Source: Stappia indica (GTDB lineage: Bacteria > Pseudomonadota > Alphaproteobacteria > Rhizobiales > Stappiaceae). From it: DNA of 64,000 nucleotides. The notes beneath the pieces are model-generated. The model was not told the origin of the DNA and searched no databases. It saw only the letters and a program-made list of their open reading frames with translations. Of this stretch, positions 19,528-30,761 are shown piece after piece. The translations under genes and the position numbers were made by a program. Within the stretch, counting starts at the first letter, position 1. Every line of letters starts with the position of its first letter. Location: contig NZ_CP046908.1 of assembly GCF_009789575.1 (NCBI RefSeq), forward strand, positions 3,935,001 to 3,999,000. Reading direction: 5' to 3'.

Positions 19528-19530
19528 TCC

Positions 19531-20028
19531 ATGGCACGGCACCTCTACCGGGCCGATGTGAGCTGGCGGCGGCAGGGCGACTTCGCCGCCAATGCCTACA
19601 GCCGCGGCCATGATTGGTCCTTCGACGGAGGCATCACCGTGCCGGCCTCGGCCTCGCCGAGCGTCGTGCCGCTGCCCAACTCCGTCGAGGCGGCCGTCGA
19701 CCCGGAAGAGGCCTTCGTGGCGGCGATCTCCAGCTGCCACATGCTGTGGTTCCTCGATCTTGCCCGCCGCGACGGGCTGATCGTCGAGAGCTACCGCGAC
19801 GCGGCCGAGGGCACCATGGAGCGGGTCGCGCCCGGCAAGATGGCCGTGACCCGCGTTACGCTGCGCCCGCAGATCGTGCTGGCCGGCGACACGCTGCCCG
19901 ATCGGGACCGGATCGACGCCCTGCATCACCAGGCCCACGAGGCCTGCTTCATCGCCAATTCCGTCAAGAGCGAGATCGTGGTCGAGGCCTTGCCCGCCAC
20001 GCTTGCCGACAACCGCCAAGGAGCGTGA
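19531..20028 (+). CDS. OsmC family peroxidase-like protein embedded in the gcv operon
   Basis: A 165-residue OsmC/Ohr-superfamily protein. Both redox cysteines of the family are present: C69 ([12 protein letters not shown]) and C139 ([13 protein letters not shown]), so organic hydroperoxide reduction is plausible. OsmC-type peroxidases can use lipoyl proteins as electron donors, which makes the position informative: the gene lies three bases after gcvH (a lipoyl protein) and one base before gcvPA. Functional coupling to lipoylated GcvH is inference. It is cytoplasmic, without a signal peptide. It could instead be an unrelated passenger. Confidence 0.9.
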   Translation: MARHLYRADVSWRRQGDFAANAYSRGHDWSFDGGITVPASASPSVVPLPNSVEAAVDPEEAFVAAISSCHMLWFLDLARRDGLIVESYRDAAEGTMERVAPGKMAVTRVTLRPQIVLAGDTLPDRDRIDALHHQAHEACFIANSVKSEIVVEALPATLADNRQGA

Positions 20029-20029
20029 C

Positions 20030-21376
20030 ATGCGCTATCTGCCGCTGTCCGATACCGACCGTGCCGACATGCTGGCGCGCGTCGGCATCTCGGACATCGA
20101 CGAGATCTTCGTCGACATCCCGAAAAGCGCCCGCATCGACGGGCTGCTGGACCTGCCGCGCCGCCAGAGCGAGTTCGCCGTCGAGCGCGACCTGACGCGC
20201 ATGGCGGGCAAGAACGTCGCCGCCTCCTCGGTGCCGTTCTTCGTCGGCGCCGGCGCCTACAAGCATCATGTGCCGGCCAGCGTCGACCACCTGATCCAGC
20301 GCTCCGAGTTCCTCACCTCCTACACGCCGTACCAGCCGGAGGTGACGCAGGGCACGCTGCAATATCTCTTCGAGTTCCAGACCCAGGTGGCCGCGCTCAC
20401 CGGCATGGAGGTCGCCAACGCCTCCATGTATGACGGCTCGACCGGCACGGCCGAAGCCGTGCTGATGGCGCACCGGGTGACCCGCCGCAACAAGGCGGTG
20501 CTGTCCGGCGGCCTGCACCCGCACTACCGGCAGGTGGTCGAAGGCCTGAGCGCGATGGCCGGCGACCGGGTCGAGGCGCTGCCGGCCGACCCCGCAGGCA
20601 CCGAGGACATTCTCGCTGCCATCGACGACGAGACCTCCTGCGTGGTGGTGCAGTCGCCGTCCTTCTACGGTCAGCTGATCGACCTGAAGCCGATCGCGGA
20701 GAAGGCGCATGCCCATGGCGCGCTGCTGATCGCCGTCTTCACCGAGGTGGTGTCGCTGGGCCTGATCGAGGCGCCGGGCGAGCAGGGCGCCGACATCGTC
20801 GTCGGCGAGGGCCAGTCCATCGGCAACGGCCTCAACTTCGGCGGTCCTTATGTCGGCCTCTTCGCGACGCGGCAGAAGTTCATCCGCCAGATGCCGGGCC
20901 GCCTGTGCGGCGAGACGGTCGATGCCAACGGCAAGCGCGGCTTCGTGCTGACGCTCTCGACCCGCGAGCAGCACATCCGCCGCGACAAGGCGACGTCGAA
21001 CATCTGCACCAATTCGGGCCTGTGCTGTCTGGCCTTCACCATCCACATGACGCTGCTCGGCGGCAACGGCCTCGCCAAGCTTGCCCGCATCAACCACGCC
21101 AACGCGGTGAAGCTGAAGGGCGCGCTGGAAGGCGTTGCCGGCGTGAAGGTGCTCAACGACGCCTTCTTCAACGAGTTCACCGTCAAGCTGCCGAAGCCGG
21201 CGGCCGAGGTGGTCGAGGCGCTGGCCGAAAAGGGCGTGCTCGGCGGCGTGCCGGTGTCGCGGCTCGAGCCGGGCAAGGCCGACCTCTCCGACCTGCTGCT
21301 CGTGGCATCGAGCGAAGTCAATTCCGATGAGGACCGCGCGGCCTTCGTCGCGGCACTGAAGGAGGTGCTGGCATGA
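20030..21376 (+). CDS. gcvPA: Glycine dehydrogenase (decarboxylating) subunit 1
   Basis: Alpha subunit of the split P protein, which with GcvPB decarboxylates glycine using PLP. The 448-residue protein shows family segments [15 protein letters not shown] at the start, [49 protein letters not shown] and [18 protein letters not shown]. The start ATG 20030 follows GGAGCG and one base after the osmC stop. Its stop overlaps the gcvPB start (ATGA). The PLP lysine is on the partner subunit. Confidence 0.96.
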   Translation: MRYLPLSDTDRADMLARVGISDIDEIFVDIPKSARIDGLLDLPRRQSEFAVERDLTRMAGKNVAASSVPFFVGAGAYKHHVPASVDHLIQRSEFLTSYTPYQPEVTQGTLQYLFEFQTQVAALTGMEVANASMYDGSTGTAEAVLMAHRVTRRNKAVLSGGLHPHYRQVVEGLSAMAGDRVEALPADPAGTEDILAAIDDETSCVVVQSPSFYGQLIDLKPIAEKAHAHGALLIAVFTEVVSLGLIEAPGEQGADIVVGEGQSIGNGLNFGGPYVGLFATRQKFIRQMPGRLCGETVDANGKRGFVLTLSTREQHIRRDKATSNICTNSGLCCLAFTIHMTLLGGNGLAKLARINHANAVKLKGALEGVAGVKVLNDAFFNEFTVKLPKPAAEVVEALAEKGVLGGVPVSRLEPGKADLSDLLLVASSEVNSDEDRAAFVAALKEVLA

Positions 21377-22965
21377 GCATGAACACTCAGGGACGTCCGT
21401 CCGCGCCTAGCGAGACGGCGATCACCAGCGAGCGTGCGACCTTCACCGGCAACAAGGCGCTGGCCATGGAAGAGCCGTTGCTCTTCGAGATCGGCCGCAT
21501 GGATGTGTGCGGCGTCGACCTCGACGAGGCGGACGATTTTACGCCGGCGCTGGGCAGCCACGCCCGCAAGGCGGTGCCGGACCTGCCGGCGCTGACCGAG
21601 CCGGAGACCATGCGCCACTATGTGCGCCTGTCCTCGAAGAACTACGCCATCGATGCGGGGCTCTACCCGCTCGGCTCCTGCACGATGAAGCACAATCCGC
21701 GCCTCAACGAGAAGATGGCGCGCCTGCCGGGCTTCGGCGACGTGCATCCGCTGCAGCCGCTGTCGACGGTGACCGGCGCGGTCGAGCTGATCAGCGAGCT
21801 GGCGCACTGGCTGGTCACCATGACCGGCATGAGCGCGGTGGCGATGAGCCCGAAGGCCGGCGCCCATGGCGAATTGTGCGGCATGATGGCGATCAAGGCC
21901 GCGCACCAGGCGGCCGGGCGCGACCCGAAGATCGTCCTGGTGCCGGAATCGGCCCATGGCACCAACCCGGCAACGGCAGCGCTCCTCGGCTACAAGGTGG
22001 TCTCCATCGAGGCGCGCGAGGACGGCACGGTCGATCCGGCGGCGGTCAAGGCGCGCATCAAGGAGCATGAAGGCGACATCGCCGGCATCATGCTGACCAA
22101 CCCCAACACCTGCGGCCTGTTCGAGCGCGACATCATCGCCATCGCCGAGGCGATCCATGCGGCGGACGGCTATTTCTACTGCGACGGCGCCAACTTCAAC
22201 GCCATCGTCGGCAAGGCCCGTCCGGGCGATCTCGGCGTCGACGCCATGCACATCAACCTGCACAAGACCTTCTCCACCCCGCATGGCGGCGGCGGTCCGG
22301 GTGCAGGTCCCGTGGTGCTGTCGGAGCGCCTGGCGCCGTTCGCCCCGCTGCCCTTCCTGCGCAAGGTCGAGGGCGGGACGCAGTGGGTGGAAACGGATGC
22401 GGAGCTCAAGGACGGCGAGCAGCCCTTCGGCCGCATGACCGCCTTCCACGGCCAGATGGGCATGTATGTGCGTGCGCTCGCCTACATGAAGAGCCACGGC
22501 GCCGACGGGTTGAAGCAGGCGTCCGAGGACGCGGTGCTCAACGCCAACTATGTGCGCGTCGGGTTGCAGGACCTGATGAGCCTGCCCTTCGGCCAGCGCT
22601 GGTGCATGCACGAGGTGCTGTTCGACGACAGTTTCCTCAAGGACACCGGCGTCACCACGCTCGACTTCGCCAAGGCGATGATCGACGAGGGCTACCACCC
22701 GATGACCATGTATTTCCCGCTGGTCGTCCACGGCGCGATGCTGATCGAGCCGACGGAATCGGAAAGCCGTTCCTCGCTCGACCTGTTTATCGCCACCATG
22801 CGCGACCTCGTCCTGAGCGCGCAGAAGGGCGAGACGGACCGCTTCAAGGGCGCACCGTTCCACGCCCCGCGCGGCCGTCTCGACGAGACGCGGGCGGCGC
22901 GCAACCCGGTGCTCAAGTGGGAGCGCCCGGCAGCCCAGGCGGTGCAGCCGCAGGCCGCGGAGTAA
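21373..22965 (+). CDS. gcvPB: Glycine dehydrogenase (decarboxylating) subunit 2
   Basis: Beta subunit of the split P protein carrying the PLP cofactor. The 530-residue protein has the PLP-lysine segment [19 protein letters not shown], along with [33 protein letters not shown] and [13 protein letters not shown]. The length is typical for the Hyphomicrobiales form. Four-base overlap with gcvPA implies coupled synthesis of the two subunits. The operon ends here at a strong hairpin terminator. Confidence 0.96.
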   Translation: MSMNTQGRPSAPSETAITSERATFTGNKALAMEEPLLFEIGRMDVCGVDLDEADDFTPALGSHARKAVPDLPALTEPETMRHYVRLSSKNYAIDAGLYPLGSCTMKHNPRLNEKMARLPGFGDVHPLQPLSTVTGAVELISELAHWLVTMTGMSAVAMSPKAGAHGELCGMMAIKAAHQAAGRDPKIVLVPESAHGTNPATAALLGYKVVSIEAREDGTVDPAAVKARIKEHEGDIAGIMLTNPNTCGLFERDIIAIAEAIHAADGYFYCDGANFNAIVGKARPGDLGVDAMHINLHKTFSTPHGGGGPGAGPVVLSERLAPFAPLPFLRKVEGGTQWVETDAELKDGEQPFGRMTAFHGQMGMYVRALAYMKSHGADGLKQASEDAVLNANYVRVGLQDLMSLPFGQRWCMHEVLFDDSFLKDTGVTTLDFAKAMIDEGYHPMTMYFPLVVHGAMLIEPTESESRSSLDLFIATMRDLVLSAQKGETDRFKGAPFHAPRGRLDETRAARNPVLKWERPAAQAVQPQAAE

Positions 22966-22996
22966 AGCCGGGGATTTGCGCCGGCTGAACGATACG

Positions 22997-23031
22997 AACG
23001 CCCGGCCCCGTGCCGGGCGTTTTCGTTTTTT
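22997..23031 (+). terminator. Rho-independent terminator of the gcv operon
   Basis: Nine-base arms AACGCCCGG and CCGGGCGTT flank a short loop and are followed by TTCGTTTTTTTGG. It lies 31 bases after the gcvPB stop. Confidence 0.92.
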
Positions 23032-23054
23032 TGGGGGGAGCGCAGCTTCAGCTC

Positions 23055-23290
23055 ACCCCCCTCTGTCGGCTGCGCCGACATCTCCCCCTCAAGGGGGGAG
23101 AAGGGTGTGTGGGGCACGGCAAGCGTGTCATCGCGGATGCCTCTGCCTTCGTCATTCCGGGCAAGCGCAGCGCGACCCGGAACCGGAGAGGCACGGCGTT
23201 CGCCTCATTTGCTCGAGCGTTGCCGCAACGCCCTCGGCTCTCCGGTCCCGGCTCGGCGCTCACGCGCCGTCCGGGAGGACGCCGGGAGAG
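23055..23290 (+). repeat. Dispersed intergenic repeat mosaic, copy B
   Basis: The same double-hairpin core as at 4376 and 37274 occupies 23055-23106. It is followed by stretches shared with copy C: CAAGCGTGTCATCGCGGATG near 23120, GGAACCGGAGAGGCACGG near 23178, and CTCGGCTCTCCGGTCCCGGC near 23232 through CCGTCCGGGAGGACG. The rest of the gap (to 23417) contains no recognised gene. The order of modules differs from copy A, which lacks these parts. Confidence 0.82.
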
Positions 23291-23417
23291 GGCGGCGCGT
23301 GCGGATCGCAGGGAGGGACATCGCCGCCCAATCCGGCGTTGCCGCATTGACCTTGCGCCCCATCTTGCCGCATGAGGCGGGGCGGAGAACATCAGGAAAA
23401 ACGTCAGGAGCGGCGGT

Positions 23418-23996
23418 GTGACAGACGATCTCGACAGGCGGCAGGGGCTTTCCGAGGAATTGCTGTTCCTGCTGCGCCGCCATCCGCGCGAGGGCTGGGG
23501 CGAGAATGCGGATCTCGGCGATCTCGCCCGGTTCTGGCTGACCCGCCATGACGGGTTCCGCCAGCTCGGCGGGGCGCTGACCGATGCGCTGACGCGGTTT
23601 CGCGAGGGGGAGGTCGAGGCGATGCAGTTCGGCGGCTTCTTCGCGCCGCGCCTGCAGCACTTCCTGACCGAGTTGCACCATCACCACATGATCGAGGACC
23701 AGCATTATTTCCCGGTCTTCGCGGCGGCCGAGACGCGTCTGGCGCGCGGCTTCGACATCCTGGAAAACGATCACGAGCTGATCCACGAGCGCATCGGCCG
23801 GGTGATCGCCAGCGCCAACGGCCTGCTGGGCCTGCTGGAGGGCGGCGACAGCGACCGCATCCGCCGGGCGGCGGACACCTATGCCGCCGACAGCGACTTG
23901 CTTGTGAACGGCTTGTTGCGGCATCTCGACGACGAGGAAGACCTGATCGTGCCGCTGATGATCGAGCGCGGCGAGGGGCCTCTCGGCGTCTCCTGA
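23418..23996 (+). CDS. Hemerythrin HHE-domain protein
   Basis: A 192-residue, mostly alpha-helical protein. The HHE cation-binding pattern is visible: H in LTRHDGFRQL, HHHHMIEDQHYFPVF, ENDHELIHERIGR and LLRHLDDEEDLIVP. These would supply the His and Glu/Asp ligands of a di-iron site that binds oxygen, nitric oxide or senses iron. It begins at GTG 23418 after GGAGCGGC. No signal peptide or extra domain is present. It is a single gene convergent with ccrM. The exact role (oxygen/NO handling or iron sensing) is unknown. Confidence 0.85.
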   Translation: MTDDLDRRQGLSEELLFLLRRHPREGWGENADLGDLARFWLTRHDGFRQLGGALTDALTRFREGEVEAMQFGGFFAPRLQHFLTELHHHHMIEDQHYFPVFAAAETRLARGFDILENDHELIHERIGRVIASANGLLGLLEGGDSDRIRRAADTYAADSDLLVNGLLRHLDDEEDLIVPLMIERGEGPLGVS

Positions 23997-24105
23997 AGAC
24001 GGGTGCCGAACGCGGAACCGCCCCCGCCGGAGTGTCCGGTCGGAGGCGGCCCTTCGCGCGGGGAAGCGCTTCTCAGGAACGGGTGGACGCCGGGCGCAGG
24101 CTGCG

Positions 24106-25642
<1,537 letters not shown>

Positions 25643-27145
25643 ATGGGCAACGAATTTCCGAGCACCGACCCGACGCAGGAGCTGGCGAGCTGGGAGCCGC
25701 CGCATGTTCCTTACGAGGCCTTCACCGACGCGCAGGCCGCAGTCGACCGGCTGCGGGAGCTGTTCGAGAGCAACACCGCCTTCCTGCGCGATGCCTTCGC
25801 CGATTTCCTCGCCGGCCGCATTCCGCAAGGGCGGGTGCGCGCCTGCTATCCGGAAGTGCGGATCGCCACCGCCACCCATTCGCGCATCGACAGCCGGCTG
25901 GCCTACGGCTTCGTCTCGGGCCCCGGCGTCCATTCCGCGACGGTGACGCGCCCGGACCTGTTCGGCAACTATCTCAAGGAGCAGATCGAGCTGCTGCTGC
26001 GCAATCACGAAGTGCCGGTGGAGGTGGGGACCAGCTCCCTGCCGATCCCGCTGCATTTCGCCTTCTACGACGGCACGCATGTGGAAGGGGCGGCGGAGGT
26101 GCTGCAGCGCCCGCTGGCCGATGTCTTCGACCTGCCGGACCTGTCGATCCTGGACGATGCCATCGTCAACGGCACGTTCGAGGTGCCGGCGGGAGCCCCG
26201 CGCCCGTTGGCGCCCTTCACCGCACCGCGCGTCGACTATTCGCTGCACCGGTTGCAGCACTACACCGCGACGGCGGCCGAGCATTTCCAGAACTTCGTCA
26301 TCCTGACCAACTACCAGTTCTATATCGACGAGTTCTGCCGGCTGGCGCAGGAGCTGATGAACGACCCGGCCAGCGGCTACACCCGCTTCGTCGAGCCGGG
26401 CAACCTGGTGACGGAGGCGGGCAGCGAGCGGCAGGACGGCCAGTCGCAGCGGCTGCCGCAGATGCCGGCCTATCACCTGGTGCGCCCGGATGCCTCCGGC
26501 ATCACCATGATCAATATCGGCGTCGGCCCGTCCAACGCCAAGACGATCACCGACCATGTGGCGGTGCTGCGCCCGCATGCCTGGCTGATGCTGGGTCACT
26601 GCGCCGGCCTGCGCAACAGCCAGAAGCTCGGCGACTACGTGCTGGCCCATGGCTATGTGCGCGAGGACCACGTGCTGGACGCGGACCTGCCGACCTGGGT
26701 GCCGATCCCGCCGCTGGCCGAGGTGCAGGTGGCGCTGGAGCAGGCGGTGGAGGAGATCACCGGCCTTGCCGGCTACGAGCTGAAGCGGGTGATGCGCACG
26801 GGCACGGTCGCCTCCATCGACAACCGCAACTGGGAACTGCGCGACCACCGCGAGCCGGTGCAGCGCTTTTCCCAGTCGCGCGCCATCGCGCTGGACATGG
26901 AATCGGCGACGATCGCGGCCAACGGCTTCCGCTTCCGCGTGCCCTACGGCACGCTGCTATGCGTCTCCGACAAGCCGCTGCATGGCGAACTCAAGCTGCC
27001 GGGCATGGCGACGGATTTCTACAAGCGGCAGGTGGCGCAGCATCTGCGCATCGGCATCCGCAGCATGGAGATCCTGCGGGCGATGCCGCGCGAGCGGCTG
27101 CACTCCAGAAAGCTGCGCTCCTTCGCCGAGACCGCTTTCCAGTAA
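25643..27145 (+). CDS. amn: AMP nucleosidase
   Basis: Hydrolyses AMP to adenine and ribose 5-phosphate, balancing adenylate pools. The 500-residue protein has the N-terminal AMN domain (YPEVRIATATHSRIDSRLAYG, HYTATAAEHFQNFVILTNYQ) and a C-terminal nucleoside-phosphorylase-like domain (GVGPSNAKTITDHVAVLRP, LMLGHCAGLR, ALDMESATIAANG, LLCVSDKPLHGE). The start is uncertain. ATG 25643 has AAAGG seven bases upstream, whereas ATG 25604 would add 13 residues and has AGGAAA nearby. It is divergent from ccrM. Confidence 0.95.
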   Translation: MGNEFPSTDPTQELASWEPPHVPYEAFTDAQAAVDRLRELFESNTAFLRDAFADFLAGRIPQGRVRACYPEVRIATATHSRIDSRLAYGFVSGPGVHSATVTRPDLFGNYLKEQIELLLRNHEVPVEVGTSSLPIPLHFAFYDGTHVEGAAEVLQRPLADVFDLPDLSILDDAIVNGTFEVPAGAPRPLAPFTAPRVDYSLHRLQHYTATAAEHFQNFVILTNYQFYIDEFCRLAQELMNDPASGYTRFVEPGNLVTEAGSERQDGQSQRLPQMPAYHLVRPDASGITMINIGVGPSNAKTITDHVAVLRPHAWLMLGHCAGLRNSQKLGDYVLAHGYVREDHVLDADLPTWVPIPPLAEVQVALEQAVEEITGLAGYELKRVMRTGTVASIDNRNWELRDHREPVQRFSQSRAIALDMESATIAANGFRFRVPYGTLLCVSDKPLHGELKLPGMATDFYKRQVAQHLRIGIRSMEILRAMPRERLHSRKLRSFAETAFQ

Positions 27146-27170
27146 GGCGGATCCGCGATGCGGGCCGCGT

Positions 27171-27719
27171 TCAGCGGAACTGCGGTCCGTGGCACCAGCA
27201 GGTGAGCGACTTGCGCCGGCCGGACGAGACCGGCGCCACCCGGTGCAGCATGAAGGAGGCGAAGAGCGTGGCATCGCCGATGCCGCGCTCGGCCGACAAC
27301 ATGGCGCTGCCGAGATTGATCTGCAATTCGCCGCCCTGGTAGCCCGCCGGCTCGGTGAGCTGCACCACGATGGTCAGCTTGCGCCGCCGCGCGATGGGGC
27401 CGTCGCCGATGTCGGAGTGCCAGTCGTAGTGGCCGGCATTGCTCTCGTCATAGGTGGCGACCTGCAGCCGCTCGCCGAACTCGGTGATGGCGAAGTCGAA
27501 ATGCTCGCGATTGGCCGCAGCCACCGCTGAGACGATCCGCTCCATCACCCAGGCGGCGCTGCCGGTGTCGTCGAGCCAGGCGATCTGCGCCCGGCGGATA
27601 TCGTTGTGCTGAAGACCGCCGACGAGACCGCCCGCAGCGGCCTGCGCGTCGTCCGCAAGGCGAACGATTTCGCGGGTTTCTTCCCTGGAAAACAATGCCG
27701 GAATGGAATGCGTGAACAT
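27171..27719 (-). CDS. 2-oxoglutarate/Fe(II)-dependent oxygenase, PKHD-like
   Basis: A 182-residue prolyl-hydroxylase-like dioxygenase. The iron-binding HxD is in HYDWHSDIGDG (H and D two residues apart), and the distal histidine is in FMLHRVAPVSSG. The 2-oxoglutarate-binding arginine is likely in GRRKSLTCW. Proteins of this size in proteobacteria are related to YbiX/PiuC-type hydroxylases, but the substrate is unknown. ATG 27719 is chosen over an upstream start for a short, clean N-terminus. The promoter region is replaced by the inverted-repeat element at 27744-28007, whose end lies only 24 bp upstream of the start codon. Confidence 0.85.
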   Translation of the reverse strand: MFTHSIPALFSREETREIVRLADDAQAAAGGLVGGLQHNDIRRAQIAWLDDTGSAAWVMERIVSAVAAANREHFDFAITEFGERLQVATYDESNAGHYDWHSDIGDGPIARRRKLTIVVQLTEPAGYQGGELQINLGSAMLSAERGIGDATLFASFMLHRVAPVSSGRRKSLTCWCHGPQFR

Positions 27720-27743
27720 CGGCCGAAGTCTCCGCAACGGCTA

Positions 27744-28007
27744 GGGTCAGGACCTGTCAATATGGCAACGCTGGCGTTCGCTAGACCAAGAGCCGCGAGG
27801 AAAAGCCCGCAGCACGGGGCACGCGCCCGATCAAGGGCTTTGACGCGGCGGATCGCCGGTCTATCGAGCGTCCTTCGGATCGTCCTGACTTGCACGGGCT
27901 ACTTTGTCGCAAGGCCTTGAAAGACATAAAGTCTTCCCGCGGCCTCGCTTCGCGTATCCGCACAAGTCAGAACGACCATCGTGGTCATATTGACAGGACC
28001 TGATCCC
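27744..28007. mobile_element. 264-bp inverted-repeat element (MITE-like)
   Basis: Two imperfect inverted repeats of about 33 bp bound this segment. The left end starts GGGTCAGGACCTGTCAATAT; the right end, read on the minus strand, starts GGGATCAGGTCCTGTCAATA. Similarity continues inward past ACG.TGG. The roughly 200-bp centre has no transposase reading frame. This is the structure of a miniature inverted-repeat element or an internally deleted insertion sequence. A clear target duplication was not seen (flanks CTA and GAA). Each end carries an outward-facing TTGACA. Confidence 0.65.
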
Positions 28008-28036
28008 GAAGTTGCGCGTCTATGCGGCAGTTCTTC

Positions 28037-28060
28037 GGAAAACGCAATCGAATTGCGGGA
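28037..28060 (-). terminator. Rho-independent terminator of mutY
   Basis: On the minus strand, arms CGCAAT and ATTGCG with a three-base loop (28043-28057) are followed by TTTTCC. It lies just after the mutY stop. Confidence 0.75.
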
Positions 28061-28070
28061 GGCCCCTGCG

Positions 28071-29180
28071 TCAGGCGCCGAGGCCCGCCTCGACCGCCTT
28101 GCGCATCACCGTCGGCAGGGCCTCGCCGGCGATTTCCGCAGGCGCCGACCACCAGCAGCCCTCGGGCGCGGCAAGGCCCATCGGTGCCGTGGTGTGCCAG
28201 ACCGCCAGCTCCAGATGGAAATGGGTGAACGTGTGCCGCACGTCGCTGGCAACGCGCGTCCAGCGCAGCCGCGCGGCGGACAACTCCGGCGGCAGCAGGG
28301 TGAAGTCGCCGCCGTCGATGTCTTCCCCCCAGGCGCTCACCGGCGGCTCGCTCATGCCGCCGAGCAGGCCCTTGGGCGGGCGCCGGCGCAGCAGCACCGC
28401 ACCGTCCTCGCGCTTGACGACGAAGGCGAGGCCGAAGCGGGTGGGCTTTGCCGCCTTGCGCTGCTTGACCGGCAGGGTCTCGGCGATGCCGAGGTGCCGG
28501 GCCTCGCAAGGAGCGGACCAGGGGCAGAGCGCGCAGGCGGGCTTGCGCGGGCTGCAAAGGCTCGCGCCGAGATCCATCATCGCCTGCGCGAAGTCGCCGG
28601 GCCGCTCGTGCGGGACCATCAGCGCGACGGCGGAACGGATGTCGGATTTGGAGGCGGGCAGCGGCGTCTCGATGGCATGCAGGCGCGAGGTGACGCGCTC
28701 GACATTGCCGTCGACGACGGCGGCGGGCAGGTCGTAGGCGATGGCGGCGATGGCCGCCGCCGTATAGGGGCCGATGCCGGGCAGGGCGCGCAGGCCTTCC
28801 TCCGTATCGGGAAACACCCCGCCATGATGGCGCATGACCGCCTCGGCGCAGGCCTTGAGATTGCGCGCCCGCGAATAGTAGCCGAGCCCGGCCCAGGCCT
28901 TCATGACGTCGGCCTCGTCCGCAGCGGCAAGATCCGCCACCGTCGGCCAGCGCTCGGTGAAGGCGGCGAAATAGGGCTTCACCGCCTGCACCGTCGTCTG
29001 CTGCAGCATGATCTCGGAGAGCCACACCCGGTAGGGATCGGGCGCCTGACCCTGCCGGCGGTCGCGCGGGGAGACGCGCCAGGGCAGCACGCGCGCATGG
29101 CGATCGTACCAGGCGAGCAGCGCGGCGGCGAGATCGGGGGCGGAGGCGGTGTGGGTTGCGGTCGTGGGGGCTGCGGTCAT
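28071..29180 (-). CDS. mutY: A/G-specific adenine DNA glycosylase
   Basis: Removes adenine mispaired with 8-oxoguanine, a base-excision repair step. The 369-residue protein has the helix-hairpin-helix LPGIGPYTAAAIAAIAYD and catalytic residues in EIMLQQTTVQ and VVDGNVERV (Asp). The four [4Fe-4S] cysteines are in CSPRKPACALCPWSAPC with C-x6-C-x2-C-x5-C spacing. The C-terminal NUDIX-like domain (GLAFVVKREDGAVLLRRRP, FTHFHLELAVW) recognises 8-oxoG. ATG 29180 gives the conserved N-terminus. It is divergent from the DUF721 gene. Confidence 0.95.
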   Translation of the reverse strand: MTAAPTTATHTASAPDLAAALLAWYDRHARVLPWRVSPRDRRQGQAPDPYRVWLSEIMLQQTTVQAVKPYFAAFTERWPTVADLAAADEADVMKAWAGLGYYSRARNLKACAEAVMRHHGGVFPDTEEGLRALPGIGPYTAAAIAAIAYDLPAAVVDGNVERVTSRLHAIETPLPASKSDIRSAVALMVPHERPGDFAQAMMDLGASLCSPRKPACALCPWSAPCEARHLGIAETLPVKQRKAAKPTRFGLAFVVKREDGAVLLRRRPPKGLLGGMSEPPVSAWGEDIDGGDFTLLPPELSAARLRWTRVASDVRHTFTHFHLELAVWHTTAPMGLAAPEGCWWSAPAEIAGEALPTVMRKAVEAGLGA

Positions 29181-29340
29181 GGGGCATGAGGATCGGGCGG
29201 CGCGGGGCGATTTCAAGTGCGGAATGAACGGCCGGCCGCAAGGCCTGTGGATTGCGCGCTTGCGGGGACAGCGGTGACGAGCAAGGAGAGGGTGGCGCCT
29301 TGTCGCAAAAGCGACGCAATTCGCGCGTGAAACAAGGGAC

Positions 29341-29901
29341 ATGAGTGATTCGCGGCACTACAAGTCGAACAACAGGACGAATGCGGGAGCGGCCACCGGC
29401 TACATGCGCCGGGTGACGCGTGCGCGCCCGCTTGCCGACCTGATCGGCAAGACGCTGGAGCCGGCCTGCCGCAAGCGCGGCTTTGCCGCCGCCGACCTGC
29501 TGTCCGACTGGCCGGAGATCGTCGGCGAGCGCTATGCCGGCCGGGTGCAGCCGATCCGGCTCGACTGGCCGCGCGGCAGCCGCGGCGGCGAGTTCGACGA
29601 GACCCCGCGCCCGGCGACGCTGGTGGTGCAGACGGACGGGGCGACCGCGCTGCTGCTGACCCACGAGATGCCGCAGCTGGTGGAGCGCATCAACGGCTTC
29701 TTCGGCTGGGCCGCGGTGGAGCGCATCCGCATCCTGCAGCGCCCGGTCACCGACCGCCGCCGCAAGCCGCCGCCGAAGCTGCGCCCGCTGACCGGCGCGG
29801 AGGAGGCGGAGCTGCACGAGCGCCTCGCCCCCGTCGAGGGCACGCCGCTGGGCGCAGCCCTCGAACGGCTGGGCCGCGCGGTGCTGGCCCGCACCCGCTG
29901 A
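29341..29901 (+). CDS. DUF721 / DciA-like protein
   Basis: A 186-residue protein of the DUF721 family, which includes DciA, the helicase operator that loads DnaB in bacteria lacking DnaC. The N-terminal domain has the typical LADLIGKTLEPACRKRGFA and LLSDWPEIVGERYAGRVQPI segments, and LVVQTDGATALLLTHEMPQLVERINGFFG follows. The C-terminal region is basic and disordered (RRRKPPPKLRPL). Placement next to mutY and before dsbA and smc is a conserved alphaproteobacterial arrangement. Whether it acts as DciA here is inferred. Confidence 0.82.
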   Translation: MSDSRHYKSNNRTNAGAATGYMRRVTRARPLADLIGKTLEPACRKRGFAAADLLSDWPEIVGERYAGRVQPIRLDWPRGSRGGEFDETPRPATLVVQTDGATALLLTHEMPQLVERINGFFGWAAVERIRILQRPVTDRRRKPPPKLRPLTGAEEAELHERLAPVEGTPLGAALERLGRAVLARTR

Positions 29902-30080
29902 CGCGAGCCTCGCCTGCGATTGCCCGCCCCGCTCTGCTCGCGATCTTGTGAACCCCGCGGAACCGGGCCGTTTTCCGCGCTCCCATTGCCGCCACAATAT
30001 GCGTGTCGTTTGAATTTCGCGCAAAAGGCGATAAACAGCGTTTACGCCGATAGACCCTTTCATTCAGTGGGAAGAGACCC

Positions 30081-30719
30081 GTGAGCCTGAACCGTCGACA
30101 GTTGATCCTGCGTTCCTCCGCCGGCCTGCTCCTGGCCGGAACCGTGCTGCCGGCCCTGCCGGCCTTTGCCCAGGCGGTCGACGTCGAGGAGCTGATGAAG
30201 CCGGGCACGCTTCCCGACAAGGTGCTGGGCAACGAGGACGCGCCGCTCACCATCGTGGAATATGCCTCGATGACCTGCGGCCACTGCGCCAACTTCCACA
30301 AGACCACCTATCCGCATCTCAAGAAGGAGTATGTGGAGACCGGCAAGGCGCGCTTCGTCTTCCGCGAGTTCCCGCTCGACCCCGTCGCCTCGGCCGCCTT
30401 CATGCTGGCGCGCTCGGTGCCGGAGGACAAATATTTCGAGGTGGTCGACTTCATGTTCGCCGAGCAGCGCGCCTGGGCCTTCACCCCGGACCCGTACAAC
30501 TCGCTGCTGAATTTCGCCAAGCAGATCGGCTTCACCCAGGAAAGCTTCGAAAAGGTCCTGACCGATCAGGCTCTGCTTGACGGGATCAATGCGACGCGCG
30601 ACCGTGCTTCGAGCGAGTTCGGCGTCAACTCGACGCCGACGTTCTTCTTCAACGGCAACAAGGTCAACGGTGCGATCTCGCCTGAGGAATTCGACAAGGA
30701 AGCTGCCAAGTATCTCTAG
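30081..30719 (+). CDS. DsbA family periplasmic thiol-disulfide oxidoreductase
   Basis: A 212-residue exported thioredoxin-fold protein. A Tat-like signal (NRRQLILRSSAGLLLAG, cleavage after AFAQA) precedes the redox motif CGHC (C66-G-H-C69 in MTCGHCANFHK). The cis-proline loop STPTFFFNG is intact, and the helical insertion is typical of DsbA/BdbD-type proteins such as ScsC. It may oxidise or isomerise periplasmic disulfides. Translation starts at GTG 30081. It is followed by a GC-rich hairpin and then smc, an order common in Hyphomicrobiales. Confidence 0.92.
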   Translation: MSLNRRQLILRSSAGLLLAGTVLPALPAFAQAVDVEELMKPGTLPDKVLGNEDAPLTIVEYASMTCGHCANFHKTTYPHLKKEYVETGKARFVFREFPLDPVASAAFMLARSVPEDKYFEVVDFMFAEQRAWAFTPDPYNSLLNFAKQIGFTQESFEKVLTDQALLDGINATRDRASSEFGVNSTPTFFFNGNKVNGAISPEEFDKEAAKYL

Positions 30720-30761
30720 GACCGGCCCCGCCGGTGCCCGGGCGCCGGCGGCTGCCTGCTT

